Positions 8,946-16,765 of a stretch of 64,000 bases of DNA are shown here, piece by piece. The DNA lies in contig NZ_JAHLPR010000023.1 in assembly GCF_018918005.1 (NCBI RefSeq), positions 1-64,000 on the forward strand. Reading direction: 5' to 3'. Every line of letters starts with the position of its first letter. Within the stretch, counting starts at the first letter, position 1. The stretch is from Paenibacillus sp. MSJ-34 (GTDB lineage Bacteria > Bacillota > Bacilli > Paenibacillales > Paenibacillaceae). Below the pieces are notes generated by a model, which was not told the origin of the DNA, searched no databases, and saw only the letters and a program-made list of their open reading frames with translations. The translations under genes and the position numbers were made by a program.

Positions 8946-10526
8946 ATGAATTTTTTCAGAAAGCGGCCGACCGCCCCGCTGAATCCGGACGAGGCGCAAC
9001 GCAAGGACGGTATGAAAGAGATCGAGCCTTTACATATCAAGCTTGACGATACCATTGAGCAAATCGAATCTACCCTTGGAAACAGCGAGGATTTCGTCAA
9101 CAGAGAGATTCGCTTTGAGATAGACGGGATGTCTATGAGAACATCGATACTATATATGGACGGTCTTGCCGACACCAAATCGATTCAAAACTTTATTCTG
9201 GAAACCTTAATGTCCAGCAATAAACATATCGAGATGGACAGCCGGAATGTTCTGGATGTTTTGAAAGAGCGAGTCTTAACGGTGGGAGATATTGCGGATG
9301 TTCGCGATTTCGACAAGCTATTCGATTCCCTCTTATCCGGCGAGGTGATCTTATTGTTCGACGGCTTTGCCGAAGGGCTTACGATCGATATGAAAAGTTC
9401 GGAAAAGCGTCCGGTGCAGGAAGCATCGGGCGAGGCGGTCATTCGCGGACCGAGGGAAGGGTTTATCGAGAACATCCGAACGAATACGTCATTGATCCGC
9501 AAAAAAATCAACGATCCGAATCTATGGCTCGAAACGTTTACCATCGGCAGAATTACGAAAACGAAAGTATCCATCATGTACATCAACGGGATTGCGGACG
9601 AAAAAGTAGTCGAAGAAGTCCGCGCCCGCATGAATCGGATCGATGTCGACGGCATCTTGGAGAGCGGATATATCGAAGAATACATTCAGGACGAAACGTA
9701 TACTCCCTTTCCGACCATGAACAACACGGAACGCCCCGATGTTGTAGCAGGCGCTCTGCTGGAAGGCCGCATTGCCATTTTGGTCGACGGCACCCCTTTC
9801 GTTCTTTTAGTGCCGTCGTTATTTATCCAGTTCTTCCAGTCGGCTGAGGATTATTATCATCGTGCGGATATCAGTTCTCTCATTCGGGCACTTCGCTTTC
9901 TCGGGTTTTTTCTCGCCATGCTCGGCCCTTCCCTATATATTGCGATAACGACGTTTCATCAAGAAATGATCCCAACCGCGTTATTGATTAGTTTGGCCTC
10001 GCAAAGGGAAGGCGTTCCCTTTCCGGCGTTCGTTGAAGCTCTTCTGATGGAAGTGACCTTCGAAATATTGCGGGAATCCGGGGTCCGGATGCCGAAAGCG
10101 ATGGGGCAGGCCGTGTCCATTGTCGGCACTTTGGTGATCGGGACCGCGGCCGTCGACGCGGGCATCGTTTCCGCCGCGATGGTCATTGTCGTCGCGATTA
10201 CCGCAATCGCCAGTTTCGTCATCCCGGCATTCAACGCTTCCATCGCCGCGCGAATGATTCGTTTTCTCTTTATGGCTCTTGCCGCTTCCTTCGGTTTGTT
10301 CGGCGTGCTCGTCGGATTGATCGCTTTGATACTCCATTTGTGCAGTTTGCGTTCCTTCGGGGTGCCGTTTATGTCTCCCGTTGGCCCTTTCATCCTTGAG
10401 GATCAAAAGGATACGCTTGTCAGGCTGCCGTTTTGGGCATTGTTAACCCGTCCGCGGTTCATTCACTCGCATAATTCGATCCGCCAACGGTTGAATCCGC
10501 CGCGCAAACCGAAACCCCGGCCGTAA
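8946..10526 (+). CDS. Spore germinant receptor A subunit (GerA/GerKA family)
   Basis: A 526-residue receptor subunit of the inner spore membrane. A hydrophilic N-terminal half of about 300 residues is followed by about five membrane segments starting near residue 300 (FLVPSLFIQFF region) and a short basic cytoplasmic tail. Family hallmarks are ILYMDGLAD, TEYTPFPT-like YTPFPTMNNTERPD, GRIAILVDGTPF and PFPAFVEALLMEV. The start at 8946 has AAGGGA upstream. It is the first gene of an operon A-C-small-B that together should form one complete germinant receptor; the germinant is not predictable. A sigma-G-like promoter lies just upstream. Confidence 0.94.
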   Translation: MNFFRKRPTAPLNPDEAQRKDGMKEIEPLHIKLDDTIEQIESTLGNSEDFVNREIRFEIDGMSMRTSILYMDGLADTKSIQNFILETLMSSNKHIEMDSRNVLDVLKERVLTVGDIADVRDFDKLFDSLLSGEVILLFDGFAEGLTIDMKSSEKRPVQEASGEAVIRGPREGFIENIRTNTSLIRKKINDPNLWLETFTIGRITKTKVSIMYINGIADEKVVEEVRARMNRIDVDGILESGYIEEYIQDETYTPFPTMNNTERPDVVAGALLEGRIAILVDGTPFVLLVPSLFIQFFQSAEDYYHRADISSLIRALRFLGFFLAMLGPSLYIAITTFHQEMIPTALLISLASQREGVPFPAFVEALLMEVTFEILRESGVRMPKAMGQAVSIVGTLVIGTAAVDAGIVSAAMVIVVAITAIASFVIPAFNASIAARMIRFLFMALAASFGLFGVLVGLIALILHLCSLRSFGVPFMSPVGPFILEDQKDTLVRLPFWALLTRPRFIHSHNSIRQRLNPPRKPKPRP

Positions 10527-10549
10527 GCGCCGGAAAGGGGGCAGCCTTC

Positions 10550-11740
10550 ATGAAACAAAAGACCGTTTCGGTAATTCTTCTCCTCGTCATGCTATCTTTC
10601 CTGACAGGTTGCTGGAGTCGGCGCGAGCTTAACGATCTTGCCATTGTCGTAGGAATGGGAATAGACAAATCGGGGAAACAGTATGAAGTTTCCGTTCAGG
10701 TTGTCGATCCGGGGGAAGTATCCAAAAAGGATGGCCGCGGCGGACAAGCGCCCGTTACGGTATACAGTTCCAAAGGGGATACGATGGCCGAAGCCCTTCG
10801 CCGGCTGACGACGGTATCTCCCCGGAACAATTATTTCGCGCATCTCCGGATTCTCGTTTTGTCCGAAGAACTGGCCAGGCAAGGAATCGGCGGGATCGTA
10901 GACTTTTTCTCGCGATACCATGAATTTCGCACCGATTTCTATATTTCGGTCGCACGGCAAACGTCGGCAAAACAAATATTGACCATGATGACGCCGACCG
11001 TGAGAATTCCCGCGGAAAAAATATTCAACTCTCTCGAAGTGGCGGAAAAGGAATGGTCTCCGGTCATAACCGTTAAACTGGACGAGTTAATTAACGATAT
11101 CGTCATCAAAGGGAAAAATCCCGTTCTAACCGGCTTTCGTATCGTTGGCGATCCCCGGGAAGGCGAGAAGAAGAAAAATGTCGAGGCGATCGAGCCCGCG
11201 GCCAATATCCAGGCGTGGGGATTGGCCGCCTTCCGGGAGGACAGGCTGGTCGGTTGGCTGAACGAAACGGAAAGCAAAGGTTATTCGGATATCACAAACA
11301 AGCTGCACCGGAGTGTTGTTGAGATTCCCTGCGCGTCAGGCGGGCGTTTGGCGGTAGACGTAATGCGTTCGAAATCCGATATTAAGGGAAACGTAAGGAA
11401 CGGCAATCCCGAAGCGACCGTTAAGATTCGGACAGAAGCAAGCGTATCCGACGTGCAATGCAAAATCGATCTGACCAAAACCGAAACGATCGCGCATTTA
11501 GAAAAAGAAGTAGAAGAGGAAATGGAGAAACATATCGAAGCTTCGCTAAGAAAAGCAAAAACGTTAAAAACGGATATTTTCGGTTTTGGCGAAGCGGTTC
11601 GCCGCGCTAACCCGGCATATTGGAAAACGGTAAAAGAGGATTGGCATCGCCGTTTTCCCGATCTCCCTGTGGAGATTCGGATCGAAGTTCATATTCGACG
11701 CGTTGGAACCATTACAAATTCCGTGTATAGCAAAACATAG
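10550..11740 (+). CDS. Spore germination lipoprotein, Ger(x)C family
   Basis: A 396-residue GerC-type subunit. The signal peptide ends in the lipobox FLTGC (Cys near 21), followed by the family signature WSRRELNDLAIVVGMGIDK. Three mixed domains follow, and the C-terminus has the typical DIFGFGEAVRRANPAYWK and IRRVGTITN. It is anchored outside the inner spore membrane and needed with the A and B subunits. It begins 23 bp after the A-subunit gene, with AAAGGGGG as ribosome binding site. It is only distantly similar to the two GerC paralogues at 56.9-59.6 kb. Confidence 0.94.
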   Translation: MKQKTVSVILLLVMLSFLTGCWSRRELNDLAIVVGMGIDKSGKQYEVSVQVVDPGEVSKKDGRGGQAPVTVYSSKGDTMAEALRRLTTVSPRNNYFAHLRILVLSEELARQGIGGIVDFFSRYHEFRTDFYISVARQTSAKQILTMMTPTVRIPAEKIFNSLEVAEKEWSPVITVKLDELINDIVIKGKNPVLTGFRIVGDPREGEKKKNVEAIEPAANIQAWGLAAFREDRLVGWLNETESKGYSDITNKLHRSVVEIPCASGGRLAVDVMRSKSDIKGNVRNGNPEATVKIRTEASVSDVQCKIDLTKTETIAHLEKEVEEEMEKHIEASLRKAKTLKTDIFGFGEAVRRANPAYWKTVKEDWHRRFPDLPVEIRIEVHIRRVGTITNSVYSKT

Positions 11741-11755
11741 GGAGGAGTGCCGTAA

Positions 11756-11986
11756 ATGTTCGCTTCGATCGCAATCGTCGCCATCTCGGCCGTACTGGTG
11801 ATTATAGATTGGCCCCAAATGTCGAAACGCGGAGATAAGCGGGAATTCGCCGTTTATTTTACGCTGCTTTGTCTTGGGATCGGCTTAACCGTATCCAAAA
11901 TATGGAGCGTCCAAGTCCCGAATCCGCTGGATTGGATGGCTGTCGCTTATAAACCGCTTAGCAAGTTGCTGTTCGGATTATTTTAG
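11756..11986 (+). CDS. Small two-helix membrane protein in the ger operon
   Basis: A 76-residue protein with two hydrophobic segments (residues about 1-20 and 32-50) joined by a short charged loop. It starts 15 bp after gerC behind GGGAGGAGTG and ends 15 bp before gerB, so it is co-transcribed with them. Small proteins of this kind (for example the D subunit GerKD) are known in germinant receptor operons and can modulate receptor activity. By position and topology this is a likely D-type subunit, though I cannot show sequence homology. Confidence 0.8.
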   Translation: MFASIAIVAISAVLVIIDWPQMSKRGDKREFAVYFTLLCLGIGLTVSKIWSVQVPNPLDWMAVAYKPLSKLLFGLF

Positions 11987-12001
11987 ACTATCCGAGAGAA
12001 G

Positions 12002-13114
12002 GTGAAAACGCTGAATCGCGTCAAAATATCGCCGTATCAATTAATGGTGATCGTGCTTCTGTTCACGATCGGAACTTCGCTTTTAGTGATTCCGTCAAGC
12101 TTGGCTTACTTTGCGAAACAGGACGGATGGATCGCGGCCGCCGTCGGGGGAATGACAGGATTGCTCATCGTCTGGTTATTCATTGCCGTCGGGAATCTCG
12201 ATCCCCGGCTAACCCTGGTTCAATTAAACGACAAAGTATTTGGAAAATGGATTGGGAAGTTGATATCCTTATTGTTGGTCTCATCGCTCATTGTGGCGGC
12301 CCCGCCGGCCGTCTTGTATTATTTAAGCGATTTTATGGTGACCCAGATCATTCCCGCTACCCCGATTCAATCCATTAATATCGTGTATGCGGTTATTGCG
12401 GTCATCGGCGTTCGGCTCGGTATCGAAGTCATGGCTCGATCGGCAGAAATCTTGTTTCCTTGGGTGCTTTTGCTATTTATCGTTATGGTGTTTTGCATTT
12501 TGCCGCAAACGAAATTGGAATACGCCCAACCTGTACTGGAAACGGGTGTGAAGCAGTTATGGCCGGCAATTCTTACTTTTCTAAGCATTGCGATATTCCC
12601 GTCGATCACGTTGCTAATGATTTATCCGCCTAGCCTGAATCGCCCGAAAGCGGCGCAAAAAGCTTTTTACACGGGATACGTCCTCGGCTGCTTGATGATG
12701 ATCCTTATTGTCGTTCTATGCATACTGGCGCTTGGACCCGATTTGACGGAACGGAGCCTTTATCCGAGCTATATATTAGCCAGAAAAATTAGCGTAGGCA
12801 AATTCTTTCAACGCATTGAAGCCATAATGGCTTTCATGTGGTTTATTTCTTTATATTTCAGGCTTACTATATTTTTGTACGCGATCGCTATAGGAATTGC
12901 CCAAATCTTTAACTTGCGAGATTACCGTCCTCTTGTCATCCCGTTAGGATTGTTGACGATCGCCCTCTCCACAATTATCTATCCGAATACGATTTACGCA
13001 ACGGAATGGGATACTTATACATACATCCCTTATACGTTTTCAATCGGATTCGTCTATCCGCTCTTGTTGCTTGGCGCCGCTTCGATTCGCAAAATGGTTG
13101 GCAACGCAAAATAG
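12002..13114 (+). CDS. Spore germinant receptor B subunit (GerB/GerKB, APC-like permease)
   Basis: A membrane protein of about 370 residues with about ten transmembrane segments, related to amino-acid permeases. In germinant receptors this subunit is thought to hold the germinant-binding pocket. Family features are SPYQLMVIVLLFTIGTSLLV at the N-terminus, IEVMARSAEILFPW near residue 145 and FISLYFRLTIFLYA near 280. The start is uncertain: GTG at 12002 overlaps the ribosome binding site GAGAAGGTGA, so an in-frame CTG at 12011 is an alternative. It is the last gene of the operon; its stop codon lies inside the start of a hairpin shared with the converging DinB gene. Confidence 0.93.
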   Translation: MKTLNRVKISPYQLMVIVLLFTIGTSLLVIPSSLAYFAKQDGWIAAAVGGMTGLLIVWLFIAVGNLDPRLTLVQLNDKVFGKWIGKLISLLLVSSLIVAAPPAVLYYLSDFMVTQIIPATPIQSINIVYAVIAVIGVRLGIEVMARSAEILFPWVLLLFIVMVFCILPQTKLEYAQPVLETGVKQLWPAILTFLSIAIFPSITLLMIYPPSLNRPKAAQKAFYTGYVLGCLMMILIVVLCILALGPDLTERSLYPSYILARKISVGKFFQRIEAIMAFMWFISLYFRLTIFLYAIAIGIAQIFNLRDYRPLVIPLGLLTIALSTIIYPNTIYATEWDTYTYIPYTFSIGFVYPLLLLGAASIRKMVGNAK

Positions 13115-13145
13115 GCGATCATGTCCCGTTCCGACTTGATCGCCT
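13113..13145. terminator. Hairpin between gerB and the DinB-like gene
   Basis: AGGCGATCA (13113-13121) pairs perfectly with TGATCGCCT (13137-13145). It lies between two converging genes and probably terminates both, although the T-run is poor. Confidence 0.6.
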
Positions 13146-13161
13146 TAGTCGTTTGAATGCC

Positions 13162-13671
13162 TTATTTATTTCCTTGCGCCGCGCGAATCGCCGCTCCTTC
13201 TTCTTCGTTCGGACCATAGACGCCCGGAGGGACGACATCCGCCTGACGCATCAAAATCGTCATTTGGCCGCGGTGATGGATTTGATGGCGTACAACCGTC
13301 TCTAACACGCCGGCATAGGTCGTATCGATGAAACCGAATAGCATTATGCGCTCCGCAAGCTTGTCATCGGACCATTGTTCTTGCAGCGCGTCGATCGCGG
13401 CCCGGCTCATTTGGCGGTAAGCGTCAACAATTTCCGCCGCGCGAGCCGGCGTTGGCCGCTTATATTCCGGACCGTCGATCTTTAGTCCTGCGGCGCCAAG
13501 CATTACATCGAGGGCGCTAACCAAGTGCCACCCTAGATCTCCGAGCGTTCGTTTCTGCTTTGGCGAAACCGATTGTCCGAGAGACTCGTCGCTCAAAGCT
13601 TCAAGCACTTTCAAGGTCAGGGCCTCTTCCATGCGCCAGTCGGCGATAAATTCGTTTATGCTGTGGTACAT
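13162..13671 (-). CDS. DinB-family protein
   Basis: A 169-residue four-helix-bundle protein of the DinB/YfiT superfamily, members of which are metal-dependent transferases or hydrolases, often using thiols such as bacillithiol. The three His metal ligands fit WHLVSALD near residue 50 and RHQIHHRGQM near 135. The ATG at 13671 is preferred, with AAAGGGAGCG upstream; the TTG two codons earlier is too close to that site. It stands alone between converging gerB and the ccdA gene. The substrate is unknown. Confidence 0.85.
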   Translation of the reverse strand: MYHSINEFIADWRMEEALTLKVLEALSDESLGQSVSPKQKRTLGDLGWHLVSALDVMLGAAGLKIDGPEYKRPTPARAAEIVDAYRQMSRAAIDALQEQWSDDKLAERIMLFGFIDTTYAGVLETVVRHQIHHRGQMTILMRQADVVPPGVYGPNEEEGAAIRAAQGNK

Positions 13672-13760
13672 TCCCAATCGCTCCCTTTCATTTTATTATC
13701 GTTTAAAGTATAACATTAACGCTTTGAATCTACAAAAGCGCAGTTTTTGAGTACAGATGT

Positions 13761-14474
13761 TCAAAACCCGGTAAAACCGCCGTATAAGCCGATCAAATAC
13801 GTCGTAATTTTCGTCATTTGATCCGTATAAAGCAAGACGCCTGTCAAAACCATCAAAGCTCCGCCTATTTTCATCAGCTTGTTTGAATGTTTCAACATCC
13901 AACGCATTCTTCCGAGGAAAAAGGCCATCGCAAAAAACGGAACGGCAAAACCTAATGTATAAGCAAACGTGTAGATCAATGCCTGTCCGGGATTGCTTAC
14001 TCCCAGCGCCAGAACGGCCGTCAAAATCGGCCCGACACAAGGCGTCCAACCTGCCGCATATGTAATTCCGACCAATACGGACCCGAGATACCCAAGAGGC
14101 TTGTTGTTCCATTCATACCGAACATTCTTCATTAGCAATTTGGGCGTAAATATCCCCAACATGACCAGACCCATCGCGGCGACCATTACGCCGCCCAGCT
14201 TCCGGATCAGTTCTTGGTTCCCGGAAAATAATATTCCGATGAAACTCGCCGAAAGTCCCAAAGCGAAAAAAATAATAGAAAAACCTAAAATAAAAAACAA
14301 CGTATGCAGCAGCGCTCTTTTTTGCAAGATCCCCCTGCCCTCCTGCAAATCTTTTACCGATACCCCTGTGACGTACGATAAATAAGACGGGTAAAGCGGA
14401 AGACAGCAGGGCGATATAAACGATAAAAATCCGGCTCCGAATACAATCCATAACGTTAAATCGGCGGCATTCAT
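13761..14474 (-). CDS. ccdA: Cytochrome c biogenesis protein CcdA (thiol-disulfide transporter)
   Basis: A 237-residue membrane protein with six predicted transmembrane segments that carries reducing equivalents from cytoplasmic thioredoxin to exported thiol-disulfide proteins. In spore formers these serve cytochrome c maturation and cortex synthesis. Redox cysteines are in FISPCCLPLYPSYL (near residue 20) and GWTPCVGPIL (near 130). The ATG at 14474 follows GGGGAGAGGG. No resB, resC or thioredoxin-like partner is next to it. Its promoter overlaps a BlaI-type operator identical in layout to that of the adjacent blaI gene, so it is probably under BlaI control. Confidence 0.93.
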   Translation of the reverse strand: MNAADLTLWIVFGAGFLSFISPCCLPLYPSYLSYVTGVSVKDLQEGRGILQKRALLHTLFFILGFSIIFFALGLSASFIGILFSGNQELIRKLGGVMVAAMGLVMLGIFTPKLLMKNVRYEWNNKPLGYLGSVLVGITYAAGWTPCVGPILTAVLALGVSNPGQALIYTFAYTLGFAVPFFAMAFFLGRMRWMLKHSNKLMKIGGALMVLTGVLLYTDQMTKITTYLIGLYGGFTGF

Positions 14475-14538
14475 CAATAATCCCTCTCCCCATATTGTTT
14501 CTCGCAATGCACGTAAAAATCGCCAAAAAGCTATTTAC

Positions 14539-14575
14539 ACTACAGATTGTAGTCTATAATGAGTAAAGATGTCAA
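14539..14575 (-). promoter_or_regulatory. Promoter with BlaI/MecI-type operator, upstream of ccdA
   Basis: On the minus strand TTGACA (14575-14570) and TACAAT (14551-14546) are 18 bp apart. A perfect inverted repeat ACTACA-GAT-TGTAGT (14539-14553) covers the -10 element and matches the TACA/TGTA core of BlaI/MecI operators. Bound repressor would block the polymerase. Confidence 0.8.
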
Positions 14576-14597
14576 TTTCACTTCCCTGACTTAAAGC

Positions 14598-15455
14598 TTA
14601 CGAACAGCTGCCTGCGGTGAAACCTGTCACCACGCATAACAAGGCGATCGTGAACATAAGCGGTTTGCCAAAGGAGAAAGGAACATGGATCGTTTGATCC
14701 GGTTGAAGCACTTGCAATATCCGATAATTGATCTCATTGCTTGCAAAAGGTACGGTCGCGGCGTCGCGGCGGACACGGGCAAGCGAAGATAATTTCATTA
14801 GTACGCTCCCCAGATAATACTCCGTACCCATTTGCTTCATAGCATAACGGTCGGCCAACAATTCTTGCCACGTCGCATAATGATGCGCTAACGTTCGTAC
14901 GAGCGGAATATACCCCATACTATCCTTCGTCAATGCCGTCATAAACGCTTGCAGCGGATCTCTGCGTTGGCAATGGTAGCGCTCATGAAGAAGGATTGCT
15001 CTTACCTCCTCTTCCGTAAACATGGCAAGAAGACCGGTGGAAATAACGATGCGCGGGCGCAGCATGCCTATGCTCAATGCGACGAAGCCCGCGTCTTTTA
15101 CAACAATAATTTCCGTTTTCCATTCCCGAAATTCCGCATTTAGGCGAGACGTGTGCCCATGATGCGTATCGTTTCGAAACGCGCGCATCCATTTTGACGT
15201 CAGAATCAGTTGTTTCGCCGTTCTCCACGCGATTCGGGCCAATGTATAAATGACGGCGAGATTCAAAATATAGACGATGACATCACGGCCGACGATTGTG
15301 TCTTGGGCACCGCTTACACAATATTGCAGTACATTCCATGCAAGAGGAACGCCCCACATTTGATGAGCGACGTACCAGCCCATCTGAGCCAGCACGATGG
15401 CGCCAAGCAGCATCAGAGCCGTGAAGATAAGATTCGCTTTGACGACCGGATTCAT
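14598..15455 (-). CDS. M56 (BlaR1/MecR1-type) membrane metallopeptidase without sensor domain
   Basis: A 285-residue membrane zinc peptidase. The catalytic motif is HERYH (near residue 178) with the third ligand in ELLADRYA about 35 residues later, as in gluzincins. Hydrophobic segments lie at about 8-28, 55-75, 120-140 and at the C-terminus. BlaR1 is about 600 residues because of an extracellular penicillin-binding domain; here the protein ends after the last membrane helix, so it cannot sense beta-lactams in that way. The start overlaps the blaI stop as ATGA. By analogy it should inactivate the BlaI-like repressor on an unknown signal. Confidence 0.88.
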   Translation of the reverse strand: MNPVVKANLIFTALMLLGAIVLAQMGWYVAHQMWGVPLAWNVLQYCVSGAQDTIVGRDVIVYILNLAVIYTLARIAWRTAKQLILTSKWMRAFRNDTHHGHTSRLNAEFREWKTEIIVVKDAGFVALSIGMLRPRIVISTGLLAMFTEEEVRAILLHERYHCQRRDPLQAFMTALTKDSMGYIPLVRTLAHHYATWQELLADRYAMKQMGTEYYLGSVLMKLSSLARVRRDAATVPFASNEINYRILQVLQPDQTIHVPFSFGKPLMFTIALLCVVTGFTAGSCS

Positions 15456-15883
15456 CGTTTTCTCTCGTTTTGCATTTGGTTTAATTTTTCTTGCAGTTTC
15501 GCGATCATTTCCGGATCCGCCTCATCCAATGCATCGATCATATGACCGACGACCAAATCGCCAAACTCGCGGATCAGACCATGCGTTACTTCTTTCGTCT
15601 GATCCGACAGGAACTGCTCTTTGCTTTGCACAGGCTGGAAAAACGTCGTTCTTCCCCTGCCGCTGCCCTGTGAGTTTTTCCGCAGCAATCCCTTTTCCAA
15701 TAAACGGTTCATCACAGTCATCACTGCGTTGAACGAAATCGGCTCTTCTTGATTTAATACGGTCTGAACGTCCCGAATCGTCGTTGTTCCGCTCGCCCAA
15801 ATGATGTCCATAATTCTCGCTTCCAACGGGCCAAAAAAATGATTCAATCCTTGTTCGTGCATATAAAATTTTTTAATTTTCAA
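15452..15883 (-). CDS. blaI: BlaI/MecI-type transcriptional repressor
   Basis: A winged-helix repressor of about 143 residues. The N-terminal DNA-binding domain contains FGPLEARIMDIIWASGTTTI and NAVMTVMNRLLEKGLL, as in BlaI, and the C-terminal half is the helical dimerisation domain that the M56 peptidase cleaves in known systems. I place the start at the TTG at 15883, which follows GAGGTGAGG; an upstream GTG at 15892 would leave almost no leader after the predicted transcription start near 15899. Its own promoter carries the same operator as ccdA, so it should repress itself, the M56 gene and ccdA. Confidence 0.88.
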   Translation of the reverse strand: MKIKKFYMHEQGLNHFFGPLEARIMDIIWASGTTTIRDVQTVLNQEEPISFNAVMTVMNRLLEKGLLRKNSQGSGRGRTTFFQPVQSKEQFLSDQTKEVTHGLIREFGDLVVGHMIDALDEADPEMIAKLQEKLNQMQNERKR

Positions 15884-15898
15884 CGTCCTCACCTCTAC

Positions 15899-15935
15899 AC
15901 TACGGATTGTAGTATAAAGATGCCGCCGCTGTCAA
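15899..15935 (-). promoter_or_regulatory. Promoter with BlaI-type operator, upstream of blaI
   Basis: On the minus strand TTGACA (15935-15930) and TACAAT (15911-15906) are 18 bp apart. The inverted repeat ACTACG-GAT-TGTAGT (15899-15913, one mismatch) overlaps the -10 element. Spacing and sequence copy the ccdA promoter. Confidence 0.8.
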
Positions 15936-16075
15936 TCTTTCCTCAAAAACATATGAAAATAGCTGCAAAATATAACAAAACCATCACAATCCGTCACAAA
16001 TCGTTCTGCCGCGTTTGATCCATATTAAAAAAATGATAAACTTGAATTGATTTCGCCGGAAAAGGTGGGCTATTC

Positions 16076-16765
16076 GTGAATGATATATACACGGTCCTTG
16101 TCGTAGACGACGATCAAAGCATCGTCGAACTATTGCGAGACTTTTTGGAAAACGATAGATTTCAAGTGAAGACCGCTAATGATACCGCCGAAGCATTGGC
16201 CGTGTTCCAGCAACATACGATCCATTGCATCGTCCTTGACATTATGATGCCGGGACAAAACGGGTTTGAATTATGCCGGCGGATTCGGGCGGAAAGTAGC
16301 GTCCCCATCCTGTTCTTGAGCGCGCGCAGCGACGATGTGGACAAAATTCGCGGTTTGACGCTCGGCGGCGATGATTATATCGTGAAAACCGCTTCGCCCG
16401 GGGAGATTGTTGCCAGGGTGAAAGCCGTATTGCGGCGCTCGGGCTCTCAGCAGGAAACGAACAGGAACGTCTTGGATTATGGGCGGCTCAGGATCAATCT
16501 GTTCACGAGAGAGGTATTCGTCGACGGGCGTATCGTATCGCTTACGCCGAAGGAATATGAATTGCTGCGGTTGTTTGTAGAGCATCCAAGATATGTTTTT
16601 TCTTATGACCAACTGCTTGACAAATTTTGGGACGGTGTTGGCGATAAGCATACGGTTCGGGTTCATCTCAGCCGGCTGCGCGAGAAAATCGAATCCGATC
16701 CGAACCGTCCCGAGTATCTGATCAACGTATGGGGCGTGGGGTATCGCTTCGAGGGAGAATCATGA
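16076..16765 (+). CDS. OmpR-family response regulator
   Basis: A 229-residue regulator with a receiver domain (VLVVDDDQSI; phospho-Asp in LDIMMPGQNG near residue 54) and a C-terminal winged helix (LTPKEYELLRLF, VWGVGYRF). The conserved Lys is present, but the usual Lys-Pro-Phe is Lys-Thr-Ala (IVKTASPGEI), which is unusual and could change the activation switch. The start is GTG at 16076 behind AAAGGTGG. Two direct TCACAA repeats with a 10-bp period (15984-15999) upstream could be its own binding site. It overlaps the kinase gene by ATGA. Confidence 0.92.
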   Translation: MNDIYTVLVVDDDQSIVELLRDFLENDRFQVKTANDTAEALAVFQQHTIHCIVLDIMMPGQNGFELCRRIRAESSVPILFLSARSDDVDKIRGLTLGGDDYIVKTASPGEIVARVKAVLRRSGSQQETNRNVLDYGRLRINLFTREVFVDGRIVSLTPKEYELLRLFVEHPRYVFSYDQLLDKFWDGVGDKHTVRVHLSRLREKIESDPNRPEYLINVWGVGYRFEGES

